Shown piece after piece: positions 8,568-16,292 of a stretch of DNA of 64,000 bases (position 1 is its first letter; every line of letters starts with the position of its first letter). The notes below the pieces were generated by a model. That model saw only the letters and a list, made by a program, of their open reading frames with translations. It made no database searches and was not told the origin of the DNA. The stretch spans positions 1,648,304 to 1,712,303 of the forward strand of contig NC_006461.1 in the NCBI RefSeq assembly GCF_000091545.1, read 5' to 3'. Position numbers and translations under genes: made by a program. The stretch is from Thermus thermophilus HB8 (GTDB lineage Bacteria; Deinococcota; Deinococci; Deinococcales; Thermaceae).

Positions 8568-9408
8568 AGGCTACTCCCGGGTGCAGGTGGCGGAGGACCC
8601 GCACGAGCTCCTCCTTCAGGCGGCGCCGGTCCGTGACCCGGTCCACCATGCCGTGCTTCAGAAGGAACTCGGAGCGCTGGAAGCCCTCGGGAAGCTCCTG
8701 GCGGATGGTCTGGCGGATGACCCGGGGCCCGGCGAAGCCGATCAGGGCCCCGGGCTCGGCGAAGATCACGTCGGCTAAGGCGGCGAAGCTCGCCGTCACC
8801 CCTCCCGTGGTGGGGTCGGTGAGGACGGAGACGTAGGGGAGGCGCCGGGCCCAGACCCGGTCCAGGCTCATCACCGTCTTGGCCATCTGCATCAGGGAGA
8901 GGGCGGCCTCCTGCATCCTCGCCCCCCCCGAGGCGGCCACGATGACGAGGGCCCTCCCCTCCTCCGCCGCCCTCTCCGCCCCGCGGGCGATCTCCTCCCC
9001 CACCACGCTCCCCATGGAGCCCCCGGCGAAGGCGTAGTCCATGACGAGGAGGACCGCGGGCACCCCCCCGATCTGGCAGGTGCCCCCCAGGATGGCGTCG
9101 GGCCTACCCGTCTCCGCCTGGTAGGCCTTGAGGCGCTCCACGTAGGGCTTGGTGTCCACGAAGCCCAAGGGGTCCAAGGGCCTAAGCCTCGTGATCTCCT
9201 GGAAGGTTCCCGGGTCGGCCAGCATGGCCACCCGCTCCCGGGCGGGGAGGCGGTGGTGGTGGCCGCACTTGGGGCAGACGTGGAGGTTTTCCTGGAACTC
9301 TTTCTTGTAAATCTGGGCCCCGCAGGCCTCGCACTTGGTCCAAAGCTCGGGGACGTCCCGGTTGCCCCCGCTCGGGCGCTTTCTGCGGAAGAGCCTTTCC
9401 AGGGCCAT
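8551..9408 (-). CDS. accD: Acetyl-CoA carboxylase carboxyltransferase beta subunit
   Basis: 285 aa. A zinc ribbon with Cys26, Cys29, Cys45 and Cys48 (CEAC and CPKC) precedes the crotonase-like carboxyltransferase domain; ASGGARMQE and the GFAGPRVIRQT block are AccD signatures. The ATG overlaps the bactofilin stop as ATGA, and the 3' end overlaps accA by 17 bases. Thus fatty-acid synthesis genes are co-transcribed with a cytoskeletal gene and a wall hydrolase. Confidence 0.97.
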   Translation of the reverse strand: MALERLFRRKRPSGGNRDVPELWTKCEACGAQIYKKEFQENLHVCPKCGHHHRLPARERVAMLADPGTFQEITRLRPLDPLGFVDTKPYVERLKAYQAETGRPDAILGGTCQIGGVPAVLLVMDYAFAGGSMGSVVGEEIARGAERAAEEGRALVIVAASGGARMQEAALSLMQMAKTVMSLDRVWARRLPYVSVLTDPTTGGVTASFAALADVIFAEPGALIGFAGPRVIRQTIRQELPEGFQRSEFLLKHGMVDRVTDRRRLKEELVRVLRHLHPGVAYAPGV

Positions 9409-9779
9409 CAGGCCTCCTTGGGGGCCTCGAGGGCCTTGTGCTCCCCGGCCACGCTCTGGCCCACGAAGACCGCCCCCGCCTCCACCTCGAGGGCCTGGGC
9501 CTTGAGCTGGCCGGTGAAGCGGGCCGTCTTGGAGAGAACCACCTTCTCGGCGGTGAGCTCCGCCTTGACCTCGCCGTGGATGAGGACGGACCTGGCCTCC
9601 ACCCGCTCCCCTTCCACCCGGCCCGTGGGGCCGACCTCCAGCTCCCCCTCCACCAGGACGGAGCCCCGCACCAGGCCGTCAATGCGCACCTGGCCCTTGG
9701 CCCTCATGTCGCCCAGGACCTCGGTGTCGGGGCCGAGGTAGGTGAGGGTGCGCTCCTTTCTTCCCAGCATCCGCCCCAT
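9408..9779 (-). CDS. Bactofilin
   Basis: 123 aa. A short N-terminal tail (MGRMLGRKERTL) precedes a regular beta-helix with a repeating hydrophobic/Gly pattern (VRIDGLVRGSVLVEGELEVG and following), then a short tail. This is the bactofilin fold (DUF583), which forms non-polar membrane-bound filaments; the T. thermophilus bactofilin has been used for structural work on this family. The gene begins 1 base after the M23 endopeptidase stop. Bactofilin plus M23 is a recurrent pairing in which the filament positions wall remodelling. Confidence 0.93.
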   Translation of the reverse strand: MGRMLGRKERTLTYLGPDTEVLGDMRAKGQVRIDGLVRGSVLVEGELEVGPTGRVEGERVEARSVLIHGEVKAELTAEKVVLSKTARFTGQLKAQALEVEAGAVFVGQSVAGEHKALEAPKEA

Positions 9780-9780
9780 T

Positions 9781-10680
9781 CTACCGGGTGTACCAGGTGG
9801 GGTCCAGGTAGGCCCTGGGGTCCACCGGCGTCCCGTAGCGGTAGACGCCGTAGTGGAGGTGGGGCCCTGTGGACCGGCCCGTGGAGCCCACGTAGCCCAG
9901 AAGCCCGCCCCGGGCCACCCGCTGGCCCGGGCGGACGGCCAGGCGGGAGAGGTGGCCGTAGAGGGTCCGGTAGCCCCGGGCGTGGTCCACCACCACGGCG
10001 AGGCCGTAGACCCCCATCCACCCCGCCTGGACCACCACCCCGCTCCCCGTGGCGTAGACGGGGGCCCCGTAGGGGGCGGAAAAGTCCAGGCCGTCGTGGA
10101 ACTCCACGCCGGGGCCGAAGGGGTTTTTGCGGCGGCCGAAGTAGGAGGTGACCTCCCCGTGCCCCCGGAGGGGAAGGCCGGCGGGGAGGCTTTGCTCCAC
10201 CTCCAGGGTCCGCTCCAGGGCGGGGGTGAGCTCGGCGAGCTGGTTCTTCAGGTCCAAAACCTCCACCCGCACCGCCCTCCACCCCTCCATGGCCCCGCCC
10301 CCTTGCCCGCCCTCCTGGTAGCGGACGGGAAGGGCGTTCACGGGGGAAAGCCCGGCGCGGCGGCGAAGCTCGTTGATGGCCTCCTTGAGGGCCTCAAGCT
10401 CCTTCTTGGTGCGCTCCGCCTCCTGGGAGAGGGCCCCGTTTTTGGCCTTCTCCGCCTCCAGGGCCAGGGAAAGCCGCCTCGCCTCTTGGGAGAGGGCGTG
10501 GAGCCTGGCCTCGAGGGCCCGCACCTCCCGGGCCCGGTGCCAGAGGTAGAGGTTCACCCCCGTCCAGAGGGCGAGGAAGGCCAGGAAGAGGCCCACGGCC
10601 CAGCCGGGAAAGGTGAGGGCCCGGCTCCCCCCACCGCTTCGGGCGAGGAGGAGGGTGTACCGGACAGGCCGCCTTTTCAT
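9781..10680 (-). CDS. M23-family wall endopeptidase with membrane anchor and coiled coil
   Basis: 299 aa. One membrane helix (about residues 26-46), then a coiled coil (about 50-110) and a C-terminal LytM/M23 domain (about 175-290) with the zinc motifs HDGLD and HLHYG. It should cut peptidoglycan cross-bridges in the periplasm. First gene of the unit M23-bactofilin-accD-accA. A -10 box TATACT ends 7 bases before the ATG, so the mRNA is probably leaderless. Confidence 0.92.
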   Translation of the reverse strand: MKRRPVRYTLLLARSGGGSRALTFPGWAVGLFLAFLALWTGVNLYLWHRAREVRALEARLHALSQEARRLSLALEAEKAKNGALSQEAERTKKELEALKEAINELRRRAGLSPVNALPVRYQEGGQGGGAMEGWRAVRVEVLDLKNQLAELTPALERTLEVEQSLPAGLPLRGHGEVTSYFGRRKNPFGPGVEFHDGLDFSAPYGAPVYATGSGVVVQAGWMGVYGLAVVVDHARGYRTLYGHLSRLAVRPGQRVARGGLLGYVGSTGRSTGPHLHYGVYRYGTPVDPRAYLDPTWYTR

Positions 10681-10687
10681 CCCCGGA

Positions 10688-10693
10688 AGTATA
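10688..10693 (-). promoter_or_regulatory. Leaderless -10 box of the M23 gene
   Basis: TATACT on the minus strand, with 7 bases between it and the ATG at 10680. There is no Shine-Dalgarno sequence in those bases. The rest of the 128-base gap to the phosphorylase gene shows only G/C-rich sequence. Confidence 0.65.
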
Positions 10694-10808
10694 CCACCCC
10701 CCGGGGGCCCAAGCGCCCGCGCCCGGGGTCGGCGCGGGGCGGCCCCGGTCTGGGCCCGGGGACCCGCTTTCTGGGTTCACCCCCTGGTTGCGCCACCGGG
10801 TGGGGTAC

Positions 10809-12080
10809 CTAGATGGCCTCCAGGACCAAGGGGGCGGGGTGCGCCTCCTCCCCTAGGGCGTAGGCCTCGCGCAGGTGCCCAAGGGCCTCCTCCAGGCCCC
10901 GCCTCCGGTGGTAGACCAAGGCCAAGGCCTCCCCCCGCTCCACCCGGTCCCCGGGCTTCTTGAGCAGGTAGACCCCCACCCCGTGGTCAATGGGCTCCCC
11001 CTTCCGCTTCCGCCCCCCGCCCAGGGCGAGGACGGCGAGGCCCACCTTGTAGGCGTCCACCTCCCGCACCACGCCCTCCCGCTCGGCACGGAGGGGGTGC
11101 TCCTCGGCGAGGGGCAAAAGGGAGAAGTCCTCCACCGCCCGGGGGTCCCCCCCCTGGGCCTCGAGGAAGGCCCGGAACTTCTCCAAGGCCGCCCCGCCCT
11201 CCAGGGCCTTCCGGGCGAGGGCGGGGTCCAGCCCCTCAAGCCTTAAGGCCTCCTCCGCCAGGGCCAGGGCCACCTCCAGAAGGTCCCCGGGGCCCTCCCC
11301 TTTGAGGGCCTCTATGGCCTCCCGCACCTCTATGGCGTTCCCCACCGCCCGCCCCAGGGGGGCCTCCATGGAGGTGAGGAGGGCCCTCACCCGCCTTCCC
11401 GCCCCCTGGCCGATGGCCACCATGGTCTTGGCCAAAAGCCGGGCCTCCTCCAGGGTCTTCATGAAGGCCCCCCGGCCCACCTTCACGTCCAAGACAATGC
11501 TCCGCGCCCCGGCGGCGAGCTTCTTGCTCATGATGGAGCTCGCGATCAAGGGCACGCTCTCCACCGTGGCGGTCACGTCGCGGAGGGCGTAGAGCTTCCC
11601 GTCCAGGGGGGCGAGGTCCGGGCTTTGGGCGGCGATGACGAGGCCCACCCTCCGCGCCCTCTCCAAAAACTCCGCCTCCGTCATCTCCCCTCGCCAGCCC
11701 GGCACCGACTCCAGCTTGTCTATGGTTCCCCCGGTGTGGGCCAGGCCCCGGCCCGACATCTTGGCGAAGGTGCACCCGCTTGCGGCGAGGATCGGCCCCA
11801 CCACCAGGCTCACCTTGTCCCCCACGCCCCCCGAGGAGTGCTTGTCCACGGGGTGGGGAAGGCCGGAAAGGTCCAGAACCTTCCCCGAGCGGGCCATGGT
11901 CTCGGTGAGCCAGAGGGTCTCCTCGGGGTCCAGCCCCCGCAGAAAGGCCGCCATGAGCCAGGCGGAAACCTGGTAGTCCGGAACCTCGTCCCGCAGGTAG
12001 CCGAGGAGGAAGGCCTCGAGGTCCTCCCGGCGGTGCTTTTTCCCTTCCCGCTTCTCCCGGATGAAGGCCACGGGGTTCAT
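10809..12080 (-). CDS. deoA: Pyrimidine-nucleoside (thymidine) phosphorylase
   Basis: 423 aa. It catalyses reversible phosphorolysis of pyrimidine nucleosides to base plus (deoxy)ribose 1-phosphate. The family signature SGRGLAHTGGTIDKLESV lies near residue 110, the phosphate-binding KHSSGGVGDKVS near residue 80, and the C-terminal domain ends in the usual small alpha/beta module. Length is normal. Divergent from the Uma2 gene with only 22 bases between start codons. Symbol could equally be pdp because specificity cannot be read from sequence. Confidence 0.93.
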   Translation of the reverse strand: MNPVAFIREKREGKKHRREDLEAFLLGYLRDEVPDYQVSAWLMAAFLRGLDPEETLWLTETMARSGKVLDLSGLPHPVDKHSSGGVGDKVSLVVGPILAASGCTFAKMSGRGLAHTGGTIDKLESVPGWRGEMTEAEFLERARRVGLVIAAQSPDLAPLDGKLYALRDVTATVESVPLIASSIMSKKLAAGARSIVLDVKVGRGAFMKTLEEARLLAKTMVAIGQGAGRRVRALLTSMEAPLGRAVGNAIEVREAIEALKGEGPGDLLEVALALAEEALRLEGLDPALARKALEGGAALEKFRAFLEAQGGDPRAVEDFSLLPLAEEHPLRAEREGVVREVDAYKVGLAVLALGGGRKRKGEPIDHGVGVYLLKKPGDRVERGEALALVYHRRRGLEEALGHLREAYALGEEAHPAPLVLEAI

Positions 12081-12102
12081 GGGCCCATGCTACGCTAAGG
12101 CC
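12081..12102. promoter_or_regulatory. Divergent overlapping leaderless promoters, deoA / Uma2 gene
   Basis: Minus strand: TAGCAT (12087-12092) is 6 bases from the deoA ATG. Plus strand: TACGCT (12091-12096) is 6 bases from the ATG at 12103. The two -10 boxes share two base pairs, so the two polymerases cannot open this site at the same time. No Shine-Dalgarno sequence fits in the 22 bases. Confidence 0.6.
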
Positions 12103-12621
12103 ATGGCCACCCGGTACCGGTTCGGGCTGGAGGAGTACGAAAGGCTCTTCCGGGGGATACGGGACGTGGAGCTTTTGGCAGGGGAGGTCTACCGGATGAG
12201 CCCCATCGGTCCCAAGCACGCCTGGAGCGTGGCCCGGCTTAACCGCCTCTTCACGGAAGCCCTGGGGGATCGGGCCGTGGTCTGGCCGCAAAACCCCATC
12301 CGCATCCCCCCCCACTCCGAACCCCAGCCCGACCTGGCCCTTCTCCGGCCCAAAAGCTATGGGGAGGGGCTTCCCACCCCCGAGGACGTGCTCCTCCTGG
12401 TGGAGGTGGCCGAAACGAGCCTGGAGCACGACCAGGGTCTTAAGCTTTCCCTTTACGCCCAGGCGGGCATCCCCGAGGTGTGGGTCCTGGACCTCAAGGA
12501 AAACCGCCTCCACGTCTACCGCACCCCCAAGGCCGGGGTGTACACGGAGCACCGCATTCTCCTCCCCGGGGAGGAGGCGGAGCCTTTGGCCTTTCCCGGG
12601 GTGCGGATCCCGTGGAGCTAA
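12103..12621 (+). CDS. Uma2-family protein (DUF820, PD-(D/E)XK nuclease fold)
   Basis: 172 aa. The Uma2/DUF820 pattern is clear: EPQPDLALL, then LVEVAETSLEHDQGLK and YAQAGIPEVWVLD, which supply the D...ExE...K residues of the PD-(D/E)XK nuclease fold. Biological role of the family is unknown. The ATG at 12103 is preferred over an ATG 42 bases upstream because a TACGCT -10 box ends 6 bases before it. The 3' end overlaps the fba stop by 4 bases (tail to tail). Confidence 0.85.
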   Translation: MATRYRFGLEEYERLFRGIRDVELLAGEVYRMSPIGPKHAWSVARLNRLFTEALGDRAVVWPQNPIRIPPHSEPQPDLALLRPKSYGEGLPTPEDVLLLVEVAETSLEHDQGLKLSLYAQAGIPEVWVLDLKENRLHVYRTPKAGVYTEHRILLPGEEAEPLAFPGVRIPWS

Positions 12622-13535
12622 GCCCGCCCCACGGAGCCGAAAAGCTCCATGCGGCTTTTCACCACCTCCTTCACCGCCTCCCGGGCGGGGCCCAGGTACT
12701 TCCTGGGGTCAAACTCCTTGGGGTTTTTCCCCAGGGTCTCCCGGACAAGAGCGGTGAAGGCGAGGCGCAGGTCGGTGTCGGTGTTGATCTTGGCGATGCC
12801 CAAGGAGATGGCCTTCTTGATGTCCTCGGGGTGGATGCCCGAGGCCTCCCCGATCTCGCCCCCTGCGGCCCGGAAGCGCTCCACGAGCTCTTGGGGCACG
12901 GCGCTCGCCCCGTGGAGGACGAGGGGGGCAGGGACGAGCTCGGCGATGCGGGCGAGCCGGGGGTGGTCAATGAAGGGCCTCCCCTTCCCCTTGTAGGCCC
13001 CGTGGCTCGTGCCGATGGCCACCGCCAAGTAGTCGGCCCCCGTGCGCTCCATGAAGATCCGGGCCTCCTCGGGGTTGGTGAGGAGGGCGTCCTTCTCGTC
13101 CACGGCCACGTGCTCCTCAATCCCCGCAAGCCGCCCGAGCTCCGCCTCCACCGTGACCCCCACGGCGTGGGCCGCCTCCACCACCCGCTTGGTCTCCCGG
13201 ACGTTCGTCTCAAAGTCCTCGTGGGACTTGTCAATCATGACGCTGGTGAAGCCCTCCCTGAGGGCCTTGAGGACGCTCTCGTAGCTGGAGCCGTGGTCCA
13301 GGTGCACGGCCACGGGCACCCGGGCCTCCTGGGCCAGGGCCACCACCATGCGGGTGAGGGCCCGGCCCCCGTACTTCATCGCCCCCTCGGAGAGGGCGAG
13401 GATCACGGGGCTTTTCATTTCCTCGGCGGCCTCGAGGATGGCCTGGGTGAACTCCATGTTGTTGGTGTTGAAGGCCCCGACCCCGTAGCCTTCCGCCCGC
13501 GCCTTGCGCAAGATCTCTAGACCCGTTACCAGCAT
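12618..13535 (-). CDS. fba: Class II fructose-1,6-bisphosphate aldolase
   Basis: 305 aa. It cleaves fructose 1,6-bisphosphate into dihydroxyacetone phosphate and glyceraldehyde 3-phosphate with a divalent metal. Class II signatures present: GAFNTNNMEF, HLDHGSSYE (metal His/catalytic Asp region), EAELGRLAGIEEHV, and LHGASAVPQE. The ATG at 13535 follows GGGAGG; longer in-frame extensions upstream have no family similarity. Single-gene unit with its own TATAAT promoter. Confidence 0.95.
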   Translation of the reverse strand: MLVTGLEILRKARAEGYGVGAFNTNNMEFTQAILEAAEEMKSPVILALSEGAMKYGGRALTRMVVALAQEARVPVAVHLDHGSSYESVLKALREGFTSVMIDKSHEDFETNVRETKRVVEAAHAVGVTVEAELGRLAGIEEHVAVDEKDALLTNPEEARIFMERTGADYLAVAIGTSHGAYKGKGRPFIDHPRLARIAELVPAPLVLHGASAVPQELVERFRAAGGEIGEASGIHPEDIKKAISLGIAKINTDTDLRLAFTALVRETLGKNPKEFDPRKYLGPAREAVKEVVKSRMELFGSVGRA

Positions 13536-13551
13536 AAACGCCTCCCGCCCG

Positions 13552-13557
13552 ATTATA
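13552..13557 (-). promoter_or_regulatory. fba: fba -10 box
   Basis: Consensus TATAAT on the minus strand, 16 bases upstream of the fba ATG, with GGGAGG between. Unlike many neighbours this gene keeps a short leader with a ribosome-binding site. I see no good -35 hexamer 17 bases upstream. Confidence 0.65.
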
Positions 13558-13653
13558 CCCCCTCTGGAAGCGTGGAACGGCCCCACCCCCTGGGGGCCCG
13601 GAAAAGGGTTCCCACGGGGCTTCTTCGGGGCCAGGCGGGCGAGGGAAAGGGCG

Positions 13654-14760
13654 TCAGTAGGTCTGCCCCGTGGCCTTGGTGAGGAGGAGCCGGAACTCGT
13701 GGGGGCTGGTGGCGGCGGAGAGGGCGTCCTCCAGGGAGATGAGCCCCTCGGTGTAGAGCTCCACCAGGTGCTGGTCAAAGGTGCGCATCCCGTAGAGGGA
13801 CCCCTCCATCATGGCCTCCTTGATCTGGGGCATCTTCTCCTCGTCCTTGAGAAGCTCCCGCACGTAGGGGGTAGCGATGAGGATCTCCAGGGCGAGGACC
13901 CGGCCCTGGCCGTCGGCCTTGGGGAGGAGGCGCTGGGAGAGGATGCCGAGGAGGGACTCGGCGAGGAGGACGCGCACCTGTCGGTGCTCGTGCAGGGGAA
14001 AGAAGTCAATGATCCGGTTGATGGTCCGCCAGGCGTCCAGGGTGTGGAGGGTGGAGAGGACCAGGTGGCCCGTCTGCGCCGCCATGAGGGCGGCCTCCAC
14101 CGTCTCCCGGTCCCGCATCTCCCCCACCATGATCACGTCGGGGTCCTGGCGGAGGGCGTACTTGAGGCCGGTGTAGAAGCTGTCCGTGTCCAGCCCCACC
14201 TCCCGCTGGACCACGAGGCTCTTCTTGTGCTTGTGCAGGAACTCAATGGGGTCCTCAATGGTGATGATGTTCTTGGCGTAGTGAAGGTTGATGTGGTCAA
14301 TGAGGGCCGCCAGGGTGGTGCTCTTGCCGCTCCCCGTGGGCCCCGTGACCAGGATGAGGCCCCGCTCCTTGGCGGCGAGGCTTTCCATCACCTCCCGGGG
14401 GAGGCCCAGGGCCTCAAAGCTCGGGATCACCTCGGAGACCACCCGCATCACCAGGCCGAAGCTCCCCCGTTGCCTCAGGAGGTTGCAGCGGAAGCGGGCC
14501 ACCCCGGGGATGGTGTAGGCGAAGTCCATCTCCTTGCGGTACTCCAGCTCCTCCAGCTGTTCCGGGGTGAGGAGGGCCCGGGCGATGGCCTCCACCTCCT
14601 TGGGGGTCAGGGGGCGGTTGCCGAAGGGGCGGAGCTTGCCGTCTATCCGGACGGTGGGCGGGGCCCCGGCCTGCAGGTGGATGTCCGAGGCCCGGGCCTG
14701 GACCATGGCCTTCAGCATCTCCACGAGGCTCTGCTTGCCCTGGCCTTGGGCCTCGCTCAT
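13654..14760 (-). CDS. pilT: PilT-type type IV pilus retraction ATPase
   Basis: 368 aa from the ATG at 14760. PilT family hexameric ATPase that depolymerises type IV pili for twitching motility and DNA uptake. ASDIHLQAG at the N-terminus, Walker A GPTGSGKSTT, the Asp box IITIEDPIEF, Walker B DVIMVGEMRD, the His box LVLSTLHTLDA and the PilT-type AIRNLI-like segment (YGMRTFDQHL) are visible. Starts as ATGA overlap with the panC stop. A long upstream in-frame extension is only shadow of panC. Confidence 0.95.
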   Translation of the reverse strand: MSEAQGQGKQSLVEMLKAMVQARASDIHLQAGAPPTVRIDGKLRPFGNRPLTPKEVEAIARALLTPEQLEELEYRKEMDFAYTIPGVARFRCNLLRQRGSFGLVMRVVSEVIPSFEALGLPREVMESLAAKERGLILVTGPTGSGKSTTLAALIDHINLHYAKNIITIEDPIEFLHKHKKSLVVQREVGLDTDSFYTGLKYALRQDPDVIMVGEMRDRETVEAALMAAQTGHLVLSTLHTLDAWRTINRIIDFFPLHEHRQVRVLLAESLLGILSQRLLPKADGQGRVLALEILIATPYVRELLKDEEKMPQIKEAMMEGSLYGMRTFDQHLVELYTEGLISLEDALSAATSPHEFRLLLTKATGQTY

Positions 14761-15587
14761 GGGTAGACCTCCAGGTTGTCTATAAGCCGCGCCTCGGGGA
14801 ACCTCCCGGCCACGATCCCCCTGGCCCCCGCGACCCAGTCGGAGAGGGGCAGGAGGGTCTCGGGGTGGACGATGGCGAGGTAGTCCTTGCGGAACTCGGG
14901 CACCGCCCGCAAAGCCTCCTCTCCCGCCCGGAGCGCCTCGGCCACGCTTCCCCCCTGCCCCGCCACCTCCCGCATGGCCAGGAGGGCCCGGTAGAGCACG
15001 GGGGCCTTCTTGCGGGTCTCGGGGGAGAGGTAGACGTTGCGGCTGGAAAGGGCGAGGCCGTCCTCCTCCCGCACCGTGGGCACCCCCACCACCTCCACGG
15101 GGAAGCCCAGGTCCCGGACCATCCGCCGCACCACGAGGAGCTGCTGGTAGTCCTTCTCCCCGAAGTAGGCCCTCTGGGGCTGGACCAAAAGGAAAAGCCG
15201 CGCCACCACCGTGGCCACCCCCTGGAAGTGGCCGGGGCGCACCGCCCCCTCCCAAAGGGCGGTGAGGGGACCCTCCACCTGGACCCGGGTGGCGAAGCCC
15301 TCGGGGTACATCTCCTCCACGCCGGGGGCGAAGAGGAGGTCCACCCCCGCCTCCTGCAAAAGGGCCCGGTCCCGCTCCAGGTCCCGGGGGTAGCGGTGGT
15401 AGTCCTCCCCGGGGCCGAACTGGAGGGGGTTGACGAAGACGGAGACCACCACGAAGGGGTTCTCCCGCCGGGCCCGTTCCACCAGGGCGAGGTGCCCCCG
15501 GTGGAGGTAGCCCATGGTGGGGACGAAGCCCACGCCCTCCCGGGGCAGGGCCGCCCGCAGCTCGGCCACGGTGCTCACGGTTCTCAC
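14757..15587 (-). CDS. panC: Pantothenate synthetase
   Basis: 276 aa. It joins pantoate and beta-alanine with ATP in coenzyme A synthesis. Signatures: VPTMGYLHRGHLALV (HIGH-like), FVNPLQFGPGEDYHRYPR, YFGEKDYQQL and DGLALSSRNVYLSP. The start is GTG at 15587, 7 bases after a palindromic -10 box shared with the divergent gene. The last bases overlap pilT (ATGA), so vitamin synthesis and pilus retraction share a transcript. Confidence 0.95.
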   Translation of the reverse strand: MRTVSTVAELRAALPREGVGFVPTMGYLHRGHLALVERARRENPFVVVSVFVNPLQFGPGEDYHRYPRDLERDRALLQEAGVDLLFAPGVEEMYPEGFATRVQVEGPLTALWEGAVRPGHFQGVATVVARLFLLVQPQRAYFGEKDYQQLLVVRRMVRDLGFPVEVVGVPTVREEDGLALSSRNVYLSPETRKKAPVLYRALLAMREVAGQGGSVAEALRAGEEALRAVPEFRKDYLAIVHPETLLPLSDWVAGARGIVAGRFPEARLIDNLEVYP

Positions 15588-15608
15588 GGTCCCCAGTATA
15601 CTTTCCCC
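15588..15608. promoter_or_regulatory. Bidirectional leaderless promoter with one palindromic -10, panC / small membrane gene
   Basis: AGTATACT at 15595-15602 is a perfect palindrome. It reads TATACT on both strands: on the minus strand (15595-15600) it ends 7 bases before the panC GTG, on the plus strand (15597-15602) 6 bases before the GTG at 15609. One melted region could therefore start either leaderless mRNA. Confidence 0.7.
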
Positions 15609-15887
15609 GTGGGCAAGAAGAAGCGGCAGGAGAAGCTAAAGAAGAAGGCCCTGAAGGAGTGGGAGGCCCGCAGGCCCAAGACCTTCCGGCAGTTCCTCCC
15701 CTACCTTCCCGGGATCTTCCTCCGGACCACCCTGGTCATGACGGCGGCCGTGACGGTGATCGTGGTCCTCGGGGCCCTGGGCCTCCCTTGGGCCGCCCAC
15801 TTCTGGTTCCAGTTCGCCGTCTACCTGGCCTTCTACCTGGTCTTCCAGCGGTTCATCATGGGGCCTTTGGCCCCGCCCAAGGTCTGA
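15609..15887 (+). CDS. Small membrane protein, unknown function
   Basis: 92 aa beginning with GTG. A very basic N-terminus (GKKKRQEKLKKKALKEWEARRPK, about residues 2-24) is followed by two hydrophobic helices at about residues 37-55 and 60-80. I do not recognise a named family. The start is fixed by the TATACT box 6 bases upstream and by its divergence from panC. An RNA- or ribosome-binding basic tail is only a guess. Confidence 0.7.
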   Translation: MGKKKRQEKLKKKALKEWEARRPKTFRQFLPYLPGIFLRTTLVMTAAVTVIVVLGALGLPWAAHFWFQFAVYLAFYLVFQRFIMGPLAPPKV

Positions 15888-15893
15888 CCCTAC

Positions 15894-15921
15894 CCCCACG
15901 CGGGCTTGCGCCCGCGTGGGG
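15894..15921. terminator. 12-4-12 intergenic hairpin with TTGC loop
   Basis: CCCCACGCGGGC, loop TTGC, GCCCGCGTGGGG: a perfect 12-bp stem located between two convergent genes. There is no U-tract. It has the same geometry, loop and outer bases as the hairpin at 22448-22475, with two compensated base-pair changes, so it probably acts as an RNA structure, perhaps as a bidirectional terminator. Confidence 0.6.
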
Positions 15922-15944
15922 CGGTTCCCAGGGGGCCGGGGCAC

Positions 15945-16286
15945 TTAAAGCCGCTCGGCGTCGGCCCAGAAGCCCTCGAGGTCGTAGTACTCCCGGGCCT
16001 CGGGGGTCATGAGGTGGACCACCACCTCCCCGTAGTCCAGGACCACCCAACGGGGGCTCTGGCCCGCGGTGGGCCGGGGGCGGAGGTCCTCCTCCTCCAG
16101 CTTTTCCAGGAGGTGCCGCTCCAGGGCCTGCAAGTGGGGGGTGCTGGTGGCGCTGGCGACCACGAAGTAGTCCAGGGTCTCCGAGACCCGGCGCAGGTCC
16201 AGGGCCACCACGTTTTCCGCCTTCTTTTCCGCGAGGAGCTCCTTGATCCGCTCGATCAGCGCTACCGCCTCCTTGGCCTTGACCAT
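15945..16286 (-). CDS. rsfS: Ribosomal silencing factor RsfS
   Basis: 113 aa. RsfS binds ribosomal protein uL14 and blocks subunit joining when nutrients are short. The family core DYFVVASATSTPHLQAL, RWVVLDYGEVVVHLM and REYYDLEGFWADA is complete. Last gene of the rplU-rpmA-obgE-nadD-yqeK-lcp-rsfS unit, starting 6 bases after the lcp stop; nadD-yqeK-rsfS is a widespread association. Confidence 0.95.
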   Translation of the reverse strand: MVKAKEAVALIERIKELLAEKKAENVVALDLRRVSETLDYFVVASATSTPHLQALERHLLEKLEEEDLRPRPTAGQSPRWVVLDYGEVVVHLMTPEAREYYDLEGFWADAERL

Positions 16287-16292
16287 CTGCCC

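Noticed and set aside
12103..12621. Uma2 gene as part of a defence island.
   Set aside because: Its neighbours are housekeeping genes and there are no other defence genes, so the nuclease fold alone is not enough.
14761..15255. N-terminal extension of pilT.
   Set aside because: The added residues are the out-of-frame shadow of panC; the ATG at 14760 gives the family N-terminus.
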